Assembly: GCF_009078285.1 (NCBI RefSeq)
Contig: NZ_RQSP01000023.1
Span: 1-42,920, forward strand
Reading direction: 5' to 3'
DNA length: 42,920 nucleotides
DNA from: Bifidobacterium jacchi
GTDB taxonomy: Bacteria; Actinomycetota; Actinomycetes; Actinomycetales; Bifidobacteriaceae
A program made the translations under genes and the position numbers. Each line of letters begins with the position of its first letter. Within the stretch, counting starts at the first letter, position 1. Below, in pieces: positions 33,387-41,409 of the stretch. Under the pieces are notes generated by a model that saw nothing but the letters and a program-made list of their open reading frames with translations, ran no database searches and was not told the DNA's origin.

Positions 33387-34238
33387 TCAGCCCTCGAGGA
33401 ACGGCGCGATCGCCTCGGCCGCCGCATACCCCTTGCGGTACATGCGTTCAAGTCCTTCGAACGATTTGCTGAGCGTGGACAGGCCGCATAGATCGTCGGG
33501 CGCGAGAATCAGCACGAGTCCCTGCTCCTCGTAGCGCTTGGCCTGCGCCACCTCATCGTTGTAGGTCTGATAGCGGTTGAGCAGACGCTCCGCCGCCGCC
33601 GGCCACGAATGACGAAGGATGCGCGCCGGGGCGATGTCCTTGCGCTGCTCGCGGAGCACGTCCTTGAGTCTGGTAAGAATCAGCACGACGCGATCATAGC
33701 CGTCGTCCAGCGCCTTCTGCACGGGCACGGGATCGGCGATGCCGCCGTCGAAATACGGCACGCCGTCGATCATATACGGTTCGCATGCCACCGGGACCGC
33801 GCTCGATGCCTTCATGATGTCGAAGTCATCATAGTGCACGTCGGATTTGTCGAAGTATTTGGCGGAACCGTCGCGAGCGTCGCAGGCGACCACCGTGAAT
33901 CCGGTCGGATTCGCCTCGAACGCGGCATAGTCCACCGGATATTCGCCGTCATGGTTGCTCAGCGTGCCGTACACGTAGTCGAGATTCGCGTAGTTGTGGT
34001 TGCGCACGAACGAGTCGAGGCTCGCGTACTCCTTGCGGAACGCGTATTCGGTGTAGAACTTGTGGTTGCGGCCGTGCTGCCCGGCGATGAACGAGACCAT
34101 GTTCGCGCTGCCGGCCGAAACGCCGTAGCAATGGTCGAAGGTGATGCCGTCCTCCTGGCATCGGTCCATCACCCCCGCGCCGAAGATCGCGCGGAATCCG
34201 CCGCCGACGTCGATCAGCGCGGTTCTGTGTGCTCCCAT
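33387..34238 (-). CDS. Patatin-like phospholipase (YjjU/RssA type)
   Basis: A 283-aa serine hydrolase of the patatin family, releasing fatty acids from phospholipids or acting as an esterase. The oxyanion motif GGGFRAIFGAG lies at about residues 12-22. The nucleophile is in GVSAGS and the dyad Asp in FDGGIADPVP, so the catalytic dyad is complete. The arrangement resembles bacterial YjjU. It has no signal peptide, so cytoplasmic. CAGGAGGC precedes the ATG. murI lies upstream on the same strand with a possible own TACGAT promoter in the gap. Confidence 0.92.
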   Translation of the reverse strand: MGAHRTALIDVGGGFRAIFGAGVMDRCQEDGITFDHCYGVSAGSANMVSFIAGQHGRNHKFYTEYAFRKEYASLDSFVRNHNYANLDYVYGTLSNHDGEYPVDYAAFEANPTGFTVVACDARDGSAKYFDKSDVHYDDFDIMKASSAVPVACEPYMIDGVPYFDGGIADPVPVQKALDDGYDRVVLILTRLKDVLREQRKDIAPARILRHSWPAAAERLLNRYQTYNDEVAQAKRYEEQGLVLILAPDDLCGLSTLSKSFEGLERMYRKGYAAAEAIAPFLEG

Positions 34239-34349
34239 GTCGTTGCCTCCTGTGGTGGTTGCTTCCGTAGTGGAGTGGCTGCTTTCCGTAGTGGCTATCG
34301 TAGCGATGATTGATGAACGGCGGCTGTCGGCCGATCGACCGATGAGCGG

Positions 34350-35144
34350 CTATGGCCGCAGCAGCAGGTCGCGCGACAGCTGTGCAATGCGCTCGCAGCG
34401 GTCGGAATTGTCGAGCGTCACCCCGCCGGCTGCGTTGTCTGGGGCAAGCGCGCCCAGCGATTCGAGCACGACGCCAAGATGGCGCACCGTGCCCTCGTTG
34501 CCGTCGATGATCGCCGTCGACGCGGGCAGCAGTTCCCGGAAATACCGGCGATAGAACACGAAATGCGTGCAGCCGAGCACCACCGAGTCGATCGCGGAAA
34601 GATCGTAGCGGTCGAAATACCCGTGCAGCGTGCGCATCACGGAATCGTGATCGTCCAGACGCCCCTCCTCAACGATGCTCACCAGACTCGGGCACGGCTG
34701 CGGATGCACATCGTTCGCTTCCTTGAATCGGTCCATCAGCGCGGCGAACTTGTGCTCTCGCAACGTCAGCGGCGTGGCGGCGACGATCACATGCTGCCGC
34801 TCATGCGTGCCGTCGGGTCGGTCGCCGCGATCGCAGGCCACTTTGAGCGCCGGCTCCATCCCGATGATCGGCATCGCATAGCGTTCGCGCAGCTCGTTGA
34901 CCGCGGCCGAGGTCGCCGTGTTGCATGCGATCACCACCGCCTTGACGCCGCGGCGCACGAATCGCTCCATGATCGAAACGCTCAGCTCGCGCACCTGCTC
35001 CGGCGATTTCGTGCCGTACGGGGCGTTCGCCGAATCCCCGAAGTACAGCACCCGCTCATGCGGCATGTCGGCCACAATGCGCCGCACCACCGATATGCCG
35101 CCAAGCCCGGAATCGAATACGCCGATGGGAGCGCTTGAAGCCAT
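34350..35144 (-). CDS. murI: Glutamate racemase
   Basis: A 264-aa enzyme making D-glutamate for peptidoglycan. [10 protein letters not shown] at the N-terminus, first catalytic Cys in IACNTATSA and second in [10 protein letters not shown] are all present; [10 protein letters not shown] is the substrate loop. AAGGAGG precedes ATG 35144; the open frame running on to 36062 only reflects the antisense of dapF. It is divergent from dapF, which makes meso-diaminopimelate, so two cell-wall precursor enzymes share one intergenic region. Confidence 0.96.
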   Translation of the reverse strand: MASSAPIGVFDSGLGGISVVRRIVADMPHERVLYFGDSANAPYGTKSPEQVRELSVSIMERFVRRGVKAVVIACNTATSAAVNELRERYAMPIIGMEPALKVACDRGDRPDGTHERQHVIVAATPLTLREHKFAALMDRFKEANDVHPQPCPSLVSIVEEGRLDDHDSVMRTLHGYFDRYDLSAIDSVVLGCTHFVFYRRYFRELLPASTAIIDGNEGTVRHLGVVLESLGALAPDNAAGGVTLDNSDRCERIAQLSRDLLLRP

Positions 35145-35261
35145 GGTTCCTCCTTCATGATGCCGCCGCGAACGTGCGAATGGCCTGGCTCGGCAAGCGT
35201 GCGAGCGGATTGCCACGCGACGCTCGTGGACGATCTCCAGCCTACTCCGTTCGCCGCACGG

Positions 35262-35273
35262 TACAGTGGTGAC
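35262..35273 (+). promoter_or_regulatory. -10 box TACAGT of a leaderless dapF transcript
   Basis: TACAGT (35262-35267) is followed by GGTGAC and the ATG at 35274. Confidence 0.65.
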
Positions 35274-36173
35274 ATGAGCATTCCACAGGTTGTCTACAAA
35301 GCGCACGCCACCGGCAATGATTTCGTCGTCTACGACGACCCGGACGGCCGGTTCGAGCCGACCGAGGCCGAGGTGCGATGGCTGTGCGATCGTCATTTCG
35401 GCATCGGGGCGGATGGGCTGCTGCGCCTGACGCCGCCCCGGTTCGTCTCCGATCTCGACGAGGCCCGCGTGCGAGCCCTGACGCAGGGCGGAGCCGCATG
35501 GTTCATGGATTACCGCAACGCCGACGGCACCCTTGCCGAGATGTGCGGCAACGGCACCCGCGCCACCGCGCTGTTCGCGGAATTCCGCTCCATCGCCGAT
35601 GGAGGCGAGCCGTGGCGGCTCGGCACGCGCGCCGGCGTCAAGACGCTGACCGCGCTGGGGGATGTCGAGCCATACGGGCGCAACGTGTTCCGCGTGGATA
35701 TGGGAGCGTGGCATCTTGGGCCCCGCGACGCCTATGAGGTGCGCATTCCCGGCACAAGCGGCGCTGCACGCGGCACGTTCGTCGATATGGGCAATCCTCA
35801 TGTCGTCGCCGTCGTTGAGGATGCGTTTTCGACGCTGCCGGGCGTCGACGAGCTGGATTTGGCCGTCAAGCCGGTCGTGTCGCCGGTGATCGACACCGAT
35901 CAGAACGTCGAATTCGTGCGGGTGGACGACATCGACGAGACGACCGGCGTCGGCGAGGCGACGATGAGGGTCAATGAGCGCGGATGCGGGGAGACGCTGT
36001 CCTGCGGCACGGGACTGTGCGCCACCGCCGTCACGCTGCGGTCTCGCACGGGCATCGACCACTGGGACATCACGGTCCGTGGCGGCACGCTGCGCGTCGA
36101 TGTCACCGATGGCGGCGTTTCGCTCACCGGCTCGGCGACGATCGTCGGCGAGGTGCGGCTGCTGGACCGGTGA
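35274..36173 (+). CDS. dapF: Diaminopimelate epimerase
   Basis: A 299-aa cofactor-independent epimerase converting LL- to meso-diaminopimelate for lysine and peptidoglycan. Both active-site cysteines are seen, in EMCGNGTRA and [10 protein letters not shown], along with [21 protein letters not shown] and [11 protein letters not shown]. The start is given by the TACAGT box six bases before ATG 35274 and by the conserved opening KAHATGND; the 39 extra upstream codons are not coding. The mesodiaminopimelate product also fits an L-lysine-making bacterium even if its wall uses another diamino acid. Confidence 0.96.
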   Translation: MSIPQVVYKAHATGNDFVVYDDPDGRFEPTEAEVRWLCDRHFGIGADGLLRLTPPRFVSDLDEARVRALTQGGAAWFMDYRNADGTLAEMCGNGTRATALFAEFRSIADGGEPWRLGTRAGVKTLTALGDVEPYGRNVFRVDMGAWHLGPRDAYEVRIPGTSGAARGTFVDMGNPHVVAVVEDAFSTLPGVDELDLAVKPVVSPVIDTDQNVEFVRVDDIDETTGVGEATMRVNERGCGETLSCGTGLCATAVTLRSRTGIDHWDITVRGGTLRVDVTDGGVSLTGSATIVGEVRLLDR

Positions 36174-36195
36174 GCGGCGGCGTTGCGCGGATTGC

Positions 36196-36272
36196 GGATT
36201 GTGCTATGTGGGTTGTGCTATGCGGATTGCGCTATGCGGATTGCGTTATCCGGGTTGTGGATTGCGCAATCC
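36196..36272. repeat. Tandem 14-bp repeat (GGATTGCGCTATGC), five units, ending in a palindrome
   Basis: Units begin at 36196, 36210, 36224, 36238 and 36252. The last runs into the perfect palindrome GGATTGCGCAATCC at 36259-36272. It fills the gap between convergent dapF and the VKOR gene, and the palindrome could act as a bidirectional terminator. Confidence 0.8.
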
Positions 36273-36280
36273 GCACAACG

Positions 36281-37009
36281 CTATGCGAAGATGGCGGCGC
36301 CGTCCTTGACGATGATGACCGCCGCTATGGCGAGAATCCACACGACGTCGACCATCAGATCGTAGTTGAGTCGATAGTAGGTGCGCAGCGCCTTGGCGTT
36401 GCGGGGAAGCCGCTGCACGGTGACGGTGGCGTGGCTCAGCGCGATGAACTGGATGGTCGTGGAGACCATGAGCAGCAGGCACCAGGGGCATAGGGCGTTG
36501 ATGACGAACAGCGACTGGGTGGTGAGCCAGTAGGAGTAGAGGAGCGCGGCCAGTCCGCCGAACCAGGTGCAGACGGCGAACCATCGCGGCACTCGTATTC
36601 TCGCCAATCCGATGACGGCGATGGTGACGAATACGGATTCGGCGGCGATGCCGAAGAATGCGTTGGGATAGCTCAGTCCGCCGAATTTGATGATCTCCGC
36701 CTGCCACGATTCGGCGACGGTGCTGCACGAGAGCACGGCGTTGATATCGCAGTCGAGGACCGCCTTGGGGTTGCGCGCGAGATGGAGGGTCTCGGCCGAC
36801 AGTACGAACGATACATAGAGCGCCACGGCGGAGGCGATGAGCATGAGCAGATACGTCCAGACGGCACCGTGCCTCCAGCTGGACCGTTCGTTCGGCTGAT
36901 CGGTTTGGGGAAGCGGCGTCGCGTCCGTTGCCGTGTTTGCGGGGGTCATGCTCGTGGAGGCCGCGTTTGTGGATTTGTCTGCCGTTGTCGTGTCGTTGTG
37001 CTGTGCCAT
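36281..37009 (-). CDS. Vitamin K epoxide reductase (VKOR) family protein
   Basis: 242 aa. A 45-residue soluble Thr/Asn-rich N-terminus is followed by five membrane segments. The outer Cys pair lies in LDCDINAVLSCST and the active CxxC is CPWC (about residue 185), matching bacterial VKOR. These enzymes reoxidise a DsbA-like thioredoxin partner with quinone, supporting disulfide bond formation outside the membrane. The partner is not fused or adjacent here. The start at 37009 has only a weak site (GGACGAAAACG). The gene is divergent from the PHP gene. Confidence 0.92.
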   Translation of the reverse strand: MAQHNDTTTADKSTNAASTSMTPANTATDATPLPQTDQPNERSSWRHGAVWTYLLMLIASAVALYVSFVLSAETLHLARNPKAVLDCDINAVLSCSTVAESWQAEIIKFGGLSYPNAFFGIAAESVFVTIAVIGLARIRVPRWFAVCTWFGGLAALLYSYWLTTQSLFVINALCPWCLLLMVSTTIQFIALSHATVTVQRLPRNAKALRTYYRLNYDLMVDVVWILAIAAVIIVKDGAAIFA

Positions 37010-37099
37010 CGTTTTCGTCCAGTTCTGGCTCGGGGGATAGCTGGATCATGGCGATCGGTCCCGCCGTCGGCCGGGTGTGTAGTTTTCCGTTCCTCAGCT

Positions 37100-37111
37100 T
37101 ACGATGGTCAT
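37100..37111 (+). promoter_or_regulatory. -10 box TACGAT of a leaderless PHP transcript
   Basis: TACGAT (37100-37105) is followed by GGTCAT and the ATG at 37112. Confidence 0.65.
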
Positions 37112-37999
37112 ATGACTCACACTTCGCGCATTCCATCATCCCCACCGTCGCATGGGTGGGATATCCACTGCCATACCGTGTTTTCGGATGGCACCGAAAC
37201 ACCTGAGACGCTGGTCGATCAGGCGCGGGCGTTGTCGCTCGATGGCGTGGGCATTTCCGATCATGACACGACCGCCGGCTGGCAGCATGCCGAGCAGGCT
37301 GCTCATGAGGCGGGCATGCCGTTGCTGCGCGGCACGGAGATCACCGCCGATGACGAGGGCATTTCGGTGCACATGCTGGCGTTCCAATACGATCCGCGCA
37401 GCAGGCATATCTGCGAATTGTTCGAGCGCACGCGCGCGTCGCGTCTGGAGCGCACCAAGCGCATGGTGGCGCTATTGGCGCAGGATTATCCGATTTCGTG
37501 GAACAGCGTGCTGGAGCAGGTGCGCGAGGGGGAGCAGACGACGATCGGCCGTCCGCATATCGCCGACGCGCTGGTTGCGGCCGGGGTGTATGAGAATCGT
37601 TCCGCGGCGTTCGCGGATGCGGTCAGCGCGACCAGCAAATACTATATTCCCACGCCGTCTCCGACCACGCATCAGGTGGTGAAGGCGGTGGGCGAGGCCG
37701 GCGGCGTGTCGATCGTCGCCCATGCCGGTGATCTGAGCCGCAACCGAAGCCTGATCTCCGACGCGCAGTTGGAGGCGCTGATCGACGAAGGCCTTGACGG
37801 TCTTGAGGTGTGGCATCGCGGCAATCCGCCCGAGCAGCGGGAGCGGCTGCTTGCCTTGGCCCGTGCGCACGGGCTTCTGGTGACGGGCGGCTCGGATTGG
37901 CATGGCAAGGGCAAGCCGAACCGGCTGGGGGAGAACCTGACCGACGACGACACGGTGGATGAGATCGTGCGCCGAGGTGCCATCCCGTTGTGGCGCTGA
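37112..37999 (+). CDS. PHP domain phosphoesterase
   Basis: A 295-aa metal-dependent phosphoesterase of the PHP family. Motif I is DIHCHTVFSDGT, motif II is GISDHDTT, then LRGTEITAD, and the late metal ligands are in IVAHAGD and GGSDWHGKGKP. It resembles the YciV/RNase AM group, which acts on nucleoside 3',5'-bisphosphate or 5' ends of small RNAs, so a nucleotide or RNA substrate is plausible but not shown. The start is fixed by the TACGAT box. A strong terminator follows. Confidence 0.92.
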   Translation: MTHTSRIPSSPPSHGWDIHCHTVFSDGTETPETLVDQARALSLDGVGISDHDTTAGWQHAEQAAHEAGMPLLRGTEITADDEGISVHMLAFQYDPRSRHICELFERTRASRLERTKRMVALLAQDYPISWNSVLEQVREGEQTTIGRPHIADALVAAGVYENRSAAFADAVSATSKYYIPTPSPTTHQVVKAVGEAGGVSIVAHAGDLSRNRSLISDAQLEALIDEGLDGLEVWHRGNPPEQRERLLALARAHGLLVTGGSDWHGKGKPNRLGENLTDDDTVDEIVRRGAIPLWR

Positions 38000-38053
38000 A
38001 TCGGTGCGCTGCTGAACCGGTGTGCTGCGCCGGGGCGGCGTGTCGATAATGAT

Positions 38054-38085
38054 GAAGCCTCCTGGGCGTTTGCCCGGGAGGCTTC
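38054..38085 (+). terminator. Rho-independent terminator after the PHP gene
   Basis: A 14-bp stem (GAAGCCTCCTGGGC / GCCCGGGAGGCTTC, one G-T pair) with loop GTTT is followed by GCTTATTTA. Confidence 0.8.
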
Positions 38086-38134
38086 GCTTATTTACAGAAG
38101 TCTGCGCCTCAGATCATCGGTATGCAGGATCTGT

Positions 38135-38188
38135 GATCTACAGTGCGCCAATGATCTACAATGCGCCGAAGATTTACAATGCGCCGAA
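38135..38188. repeat. Tandem 18-bp repeat overlapping the DUF3107 stop codon
   Basis: Three units begin at 38135, 38153 and 38171 (GATCTACAATGCGCCGAA type). The third contains the stop and last codons of DUF3107 (stop at 38174-38176), so the gene's 3' end has been copied twice downstream. Confidence 0.85.
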
Positions 38189-38398
38189 GCCGACCGCATG
38201 CTTGGTTTCCGACCCGATGATCGCATAGCCGAGCGCGTCCGCCGGCACGACGATGCGCCGCCCCTTGTCGTCGGTGAGGTTGATGGTCTGATGCTCGGCA
38301 ACGGCCTTGCCGATCAGCTCGTCGACCTCATCGGCGCTCTGGTCGGTGCTGAAGGTGACGGCGCGCGCCACGTTGCGGATGCCCAGTTCGATGTCCAT
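38174..38398 (-). CDS. DUF3107 family protein
   Basis: A 74-aa small protein of the actinobacterial DUF3107 family (MDIELGIRNVARAVTFSTDQ ... RRIVVPADALGYAIIG). No function is known. The fold is probably a small alpha/beta domain without membrane segments. CAGGAGCGAAC before the ATG supports the start. It lies downstream of the phosphotransferase-like gene on the same strand, with 111 bases between them. Confidence 0.9.
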   Translation of the reverse strand: MDIELGIRNVARAVTFSTDQSADEVDELIGKAVAEHQTINLTDDKGRRIVVPADALGYAIIGSETKHAVGFGAL

Positions 38399-38509
38399 TG
38401 TTCGCTCCTGTTCGTTGATCGGCCGTTGTGATCGGCGCGGTTGGTGCTGCCGGCGCTGTAGCGCCGCTGCTGTCTATTGTGCGTGTGCGATTGCCGATGA
38501 CGGGCTTGG

Positions 38510-40042
38510 TTACGCCGTCGGCGTGTCGGTTGACGGTGCAGGGTCGTCGTCCGACGGGGATGTCTGCTGGTGCGTCTGCTGGTGCGCGGAAGGGTCGTCC
38601 AAGCCGCCGTGCGCGTCGCGCAATGCTCGTTCCTGACGCTCCTGCAACGGAATGACCATGGTCACCGAAGTGTTCGCCGCCGGCTCGTTGTCGTTGGTCT
38701 CATCCGCGAGTTCGTCGCCGATGCCGTCGGCAAGAGTGCTCGCATCCAGCCGGGGAACGATCATGGTCTCGGCGGTGCCTTGATGCAGGGTATGCGTCTG
38801 CGACGACGGGCCAGACGCGACATGGCCGGCATCATGGTGATTATAGTGACTGGGCGTGATGACGCCCTGCGCGTGAATATCAGCCGACCCGGTTCTGTCG
38901 GCATCGATCTGCTGCGCAGGGGATTGCGCCGCGGCGGTGCCGTGGCCGGTCGGAGCCTGTGTCTGCGTTTGCTCCCGTGCAGCGCGGCGGCGTTCGCTCT
39001 CGTCAAGCAGCGTGCCCACGGTGATGGTCGATGGCGGCTTGCGCGATGTCTGACCGGCATCCTGATGACGATCTCGGGTCTGTGCGCCGCGAGTGGTGGC
39101 CATGTCGAGCTGATGGGCGAGACGGTCGACCTGTGCCTTGAACTGCATGATGGCGACGCTGTCGGCACGATTCAGTGCCTGGATGAAATCGCCGACCTGC
39201 TCCATCTGCAGCCACAGGTTCGCGCGCAGCATGATCAGATCATCGAGACGCGAGCCCATCATCCGACCATATGCGGCGAGCACGGCGTTGCGATGGTCCT
39301 CGTCGAGCTTGGCGAAGATCCACGCAAGATCGCGGGCGGGATCGTTGACCTGCATGCCCTGCCAGTTCGTGATCGAGGTGATCGTCGAACCGGAGAACAG
39401 CAGATCACCCTCGCTGAATCCGCCATGCACCATCACGGTGTGGAACGACCATAGCCCCTCGGTGTCCAGAATGCGCGACCAGCTGTCGGTGATCTGCGTG
39501 GGAATATGACCCGCAGCGCGAAGTCGTGCGATCCAAGCGGTCAGCTGAGCGCGGATCTGCCCGGTGGTGAACGTGGGATAACCAGCCTGCGTAAGAAAAT
39601 CGGAACGAAGCCGGTGAATGGCACCGATGGCCGTGCCGACGCTGGCACAGTCGTTGACGGTGAGCATATCGAGCGGTCGGGACTGGCCATCATGATGCGC
39701 GGTGACCATGACGGCGGTGTCGCCGGTTGCGGCATCGCTACTCGAGCCGTTCGCGAAAGCCAGCACCCGATCCATCGTGAAGCCCAGTCCTGCCGGCTCC
39801 CTTGCCTCGTCGAGCGTTTTCGCCGCCTTGACGCGTCGGGAAAGCCTCTCGCGGCCTTTGTCGGTATCGGACGCGTAGACGTCATAGAGGCGTCCGGCGG
39901 CGTCTTGGATCACGGCATGGTCGATGCCGACGGCGCGATCCGTGTCGTTGGCCAGACCGCTTGCGCGCACGCCGGCGACGGCGATGCCGGGCATGGCCGC
40001 GGATGCCAACGCGGCCAACGTGAAATAGCTTCGTTCAGTCAC
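38510..40042 (-). CDS. Aminoglycoside/macrolide phosphotransferase-fold protein, probable pseudokinase
   Basis: 510 aa. Residues 1-320 follow the phosphotransferase (APH/MPH) fold, but the catalytic loop normally HGDxxxxN reads HGGFSEGDLL (about 206-215), so the catalytic Asp is Gly and the Asn is Asp. The metal-binding Asp (normally in IDWE) is Asn in ITNWQG (about 224-229). The structural DPARDLAW that follows is intact. Transferase activity is therefore doubtful. Residues 320-510 are disordered Gln/Thr/Asp/His-rich sequence holding two similar motifs, TMIVPRLD and TMVIPLQE. GTG 40042 lies six bases after a TAGTGT box, suggesting a leaderless message. DUF3107 is downstream. Confidence 0.82.
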   Translation of the reverse strand: MTERSYFTLAALASAAMPGIAVAGVRASGLANDTDRAVGIDHAVIQDAAGRLYDVYASDTDKGRERLSRRVKAAKTLDEAREPAGLGFTMDRVLAFANGSSSDAATGDTAVMVTAHHDGQSRPLDMLTVNDCASVGTAIGAIHRLRSDFLTQAGYPTFTTGQIRAQLTAWIARLRAAGHIPTQITDSWSRILDTEGLWSFHTVMVHGGFSEGDLLFSGSTITSITNWQGMQVNDPARDLAWIFAKLDEDHRNAVLAAYGRMMGSRLDDLIMLRANLWLQMEQVGDFIQALNRADSVAIMQFKAQVDRLAHQLDMATTRGAQTRDRHQDAGQTSRKPPSTITVGTLLDESERRRAAREQTQTQAPTGHGTAAAQSPAQQIDADRTGSADIHAQGVITPSHYNHHDAGHVASGPSSQTHTLHQGTAETMIVPRLDASTLADGIGDELADETNDNEPAANTSVTMVIPLQERQERALRDAHGGLDDPSAHQQTHQQTSPSDDDPAPSTDTPTA

Positions 40043-40054
40043 AGTTCAACACTA
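40043..40054 (-). promoter_or_regulatory. -10 box TAGTGT of a leaderless phosphotransferase-like transcript
   Basis: On the minus strand TAGTGT (40054-40049) is followed by TGAACT and the GTG start at 40042. Confidence 0.45.
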
Positions 40055-40217
40055 ATACATGCGGTGGTTCGGCGTGTGCATGCACGTTCGTGTCGTGACG
40101 CGCCTGTGCATGGGGCGCACTCGCAGCCTGACTGCTCTTGTTGCCGACCCTCTCGTCGGAGGTTGCAGAAGGCTGTGATATCACTCGGGCAGTTGCGAGA
40201 GCCCACCAGCCCATGGT

Positions 40218-40391
40218 CGGCGATCATGATTCGGGAAACGAACGGCCATCTCCCGAATATCGTTCACTGGGATTGCGTCAGTGAACATTATTCGGGAATG
40301 CGACCCACTGCTCCCGAATGTTGTTCACTGAGCGGCTGTCAGCGATCGAAATTCGGGAGCAGTGGCCTCGATTCCCGAATTTCGATCACTG
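40218..40391. repeat. 61-bp-period array of alternating-orientation 19-mers (TCCCGAAT...GTTCACTG)
   Basis: Six 19-bp units alternate strand. Inverted units are 40218-40236 (diverged), 40279-40297 and 40340-40358. Forward units are 40251-40269, 40312-40330 and 40373-40391. Gaps are exactly 14, 9, 14, 9 and 14 bases and are unrelated in sequence, giving exact 61-bp forward-to-forward steps. Pairs around the 14-base gaps match 17 of 19 and 18 of 19 as hairpin arms. No gene is seen between 40043 and 40909. Confidence 0.85.
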
Positions 40392-40431
40392 GAGAACGCC
40401 CCTCAACACCCTCACTGCATCTTTCGCGCCT

Positions 40432-40733
40432 ATCGTGTGCATCACACGTATGCCATGCGGGCATCGTGTGCATGCAACGTATGCCGCGTGGACTGTTGCG
40501 TGTGCATCGTGTGCATCACACGTATGCCGTCGGATGCATCGTGTGCATGCAATGTATGTGTAGAGGCGCGAAACGCATGCCTCGTGTACGTCGCATGCAC
40601 ACGATCACGTAAACATACGTTCCATGCACACAATCAGCAGCGCCTTATGTACGTGCCATACACACGATCGACGACCCGACAAGGCCGGGAGTATCCTTCG
40701 CCCCCTCGATATGTACGCTCCATGCACACGATG
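40432..40733. repeat. Array of about 20-bp CATGCACACGATC repeats, right copy
   Basis: Four forward units (ATCGTGTGCATGCAACGTAT type) begin at 40432, 40463, 40506 and 40538. The first and third are identical over 23 bp. Four reverse units (TACGTTCCATGCACACGATC type) begin at 40587, 40616, 40650 and 40714. The first three reverse units are 29 and 34 bases apart, as in the left array. A degenerate extra copy may lie at 40071-40092. The array ends about 175 bases before the tRNA gene. Confidence 0.8.
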
Positions 40734-40842
40734 ATTGTTGTTCTCGTGTCGGTAGTGCTCGAAGTCTTGAACCTATTGTTCTTAACTCAGCCTGCGGATT
40801 CACGGGTGGCGCCGTGTGCGACACGCCCATGTGGCGTCGGAT

Positions 40843-40870
40843 TTGCACTCTGGGAAATTACGGCTAGACT
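40843..40870 (+). promoter_or_regulatory. tRNA-Asn promoter
   Basis: TTGCAC (-35) and TAGACT (-10) are separated by 16 bases, with the expected transcript start about 30 bases before the tRNA. Confidence 0.7.
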
Positions 40871-40909
40871 CTACTTCTTGTGCGCGGCGTTAAGCCGCAC
40901 GCAAGCCAT

Positions 40910-40982
<73 letters not shown>

Positions 40983-40990
40983 CTCATCCG

Positions 40991-41021
40991 AGGCCGTCGG
41001 CGTGTCGCCGACGGCCTTTTT
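40991..41021 (+). terminator. Rho-independent terminator after tRNA-Asn
   Basis: A 12-bp perfect stem (AGGCCGTCGGCG / CGCCGACGGCCT) with loop TGT is followed by TTTT, 8 bases past the tRNA. Confidence 0.92.
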
Positions 41022-41103
41022 GCTGTCCCGGTCATCCGCAAGGCCACGCCGACGCCGGCCTGTCCCGCCGCGCCCGCGTGCGCGTCATGAGCAGCGCGAG
41101 ATG

Positions 41104-41409
41104 CTACGTAACGTTGATGTCAATCGTGACCGTCAGCCGAACGTGACTTCCTATGCGCGACAACACATCCATGAACCCGTCCACGCCGCTCGCCACATCA
41201 GGCTCCATGACTATGAGGGAGATCGCATCGGCCGGCCCTGTCTCCACGCCCACCAGACAGACGCACGGGGGCGAGCCTAGCGTGAAGGGCAACATCACCG
41301 AGGCCGCCGCGCTCGTGAGCACGCCCGCAAGAAAGCCGCATGTTCGCTGGCGTGCCCGAGTGGCGTGCGAGGGGGTGTGCTGCTCATCGTTTCTATTCTC
41401 ATCATTCAT
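41104..41409 (-). CDS. Small hypothetical membrane protein
   Basis: A 101-aa reading frame from ATG 41409, preceded by GGAAGGGA 9 bases upstream. A polar, charged N-terminus (MNDENRNDEQHTPSHATRARQR) leads into one hydrophobic stretch (CGFLAGVLTSAAASVMLPFTLG), then a second mildly hydrophobic part (ADAISLIVMEPDVASGVDGF). I do not recognise it. It is divergent from the membrane protein gene at 41720, and the window shows no homologue. The ribosome site and the membrane segment argue for a real gene, but an overlapping open frame on the plus strand makes this uncertain. Confidence 0.45.
   Translation of the reverse strand: MNDENRNDEQHTPSHATRARQRTCGFLAGVLTSAAASVMLPFTLGSPPCVCLVGVETGPADAISLIVMEPDVASGVDGFMDVLSRIGSHVRLTVTIDINVT

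Noticed and set aside
40071-40092. Ninth copy of the CACACGATC repeat
   Set aside because: GGCGTGTGCATGCACGTTCG resembles the motif, but the core TGCATGCA is self-complementary and the match is too degenerate to count firmly.
40218-40733. CRISPR array
   Set aside because: Units alternate in orientation or form opposite-facing groups, gaps are mostly 9 or 14 bases (too short for CRISPR spacers) and no cas gene is in the window.
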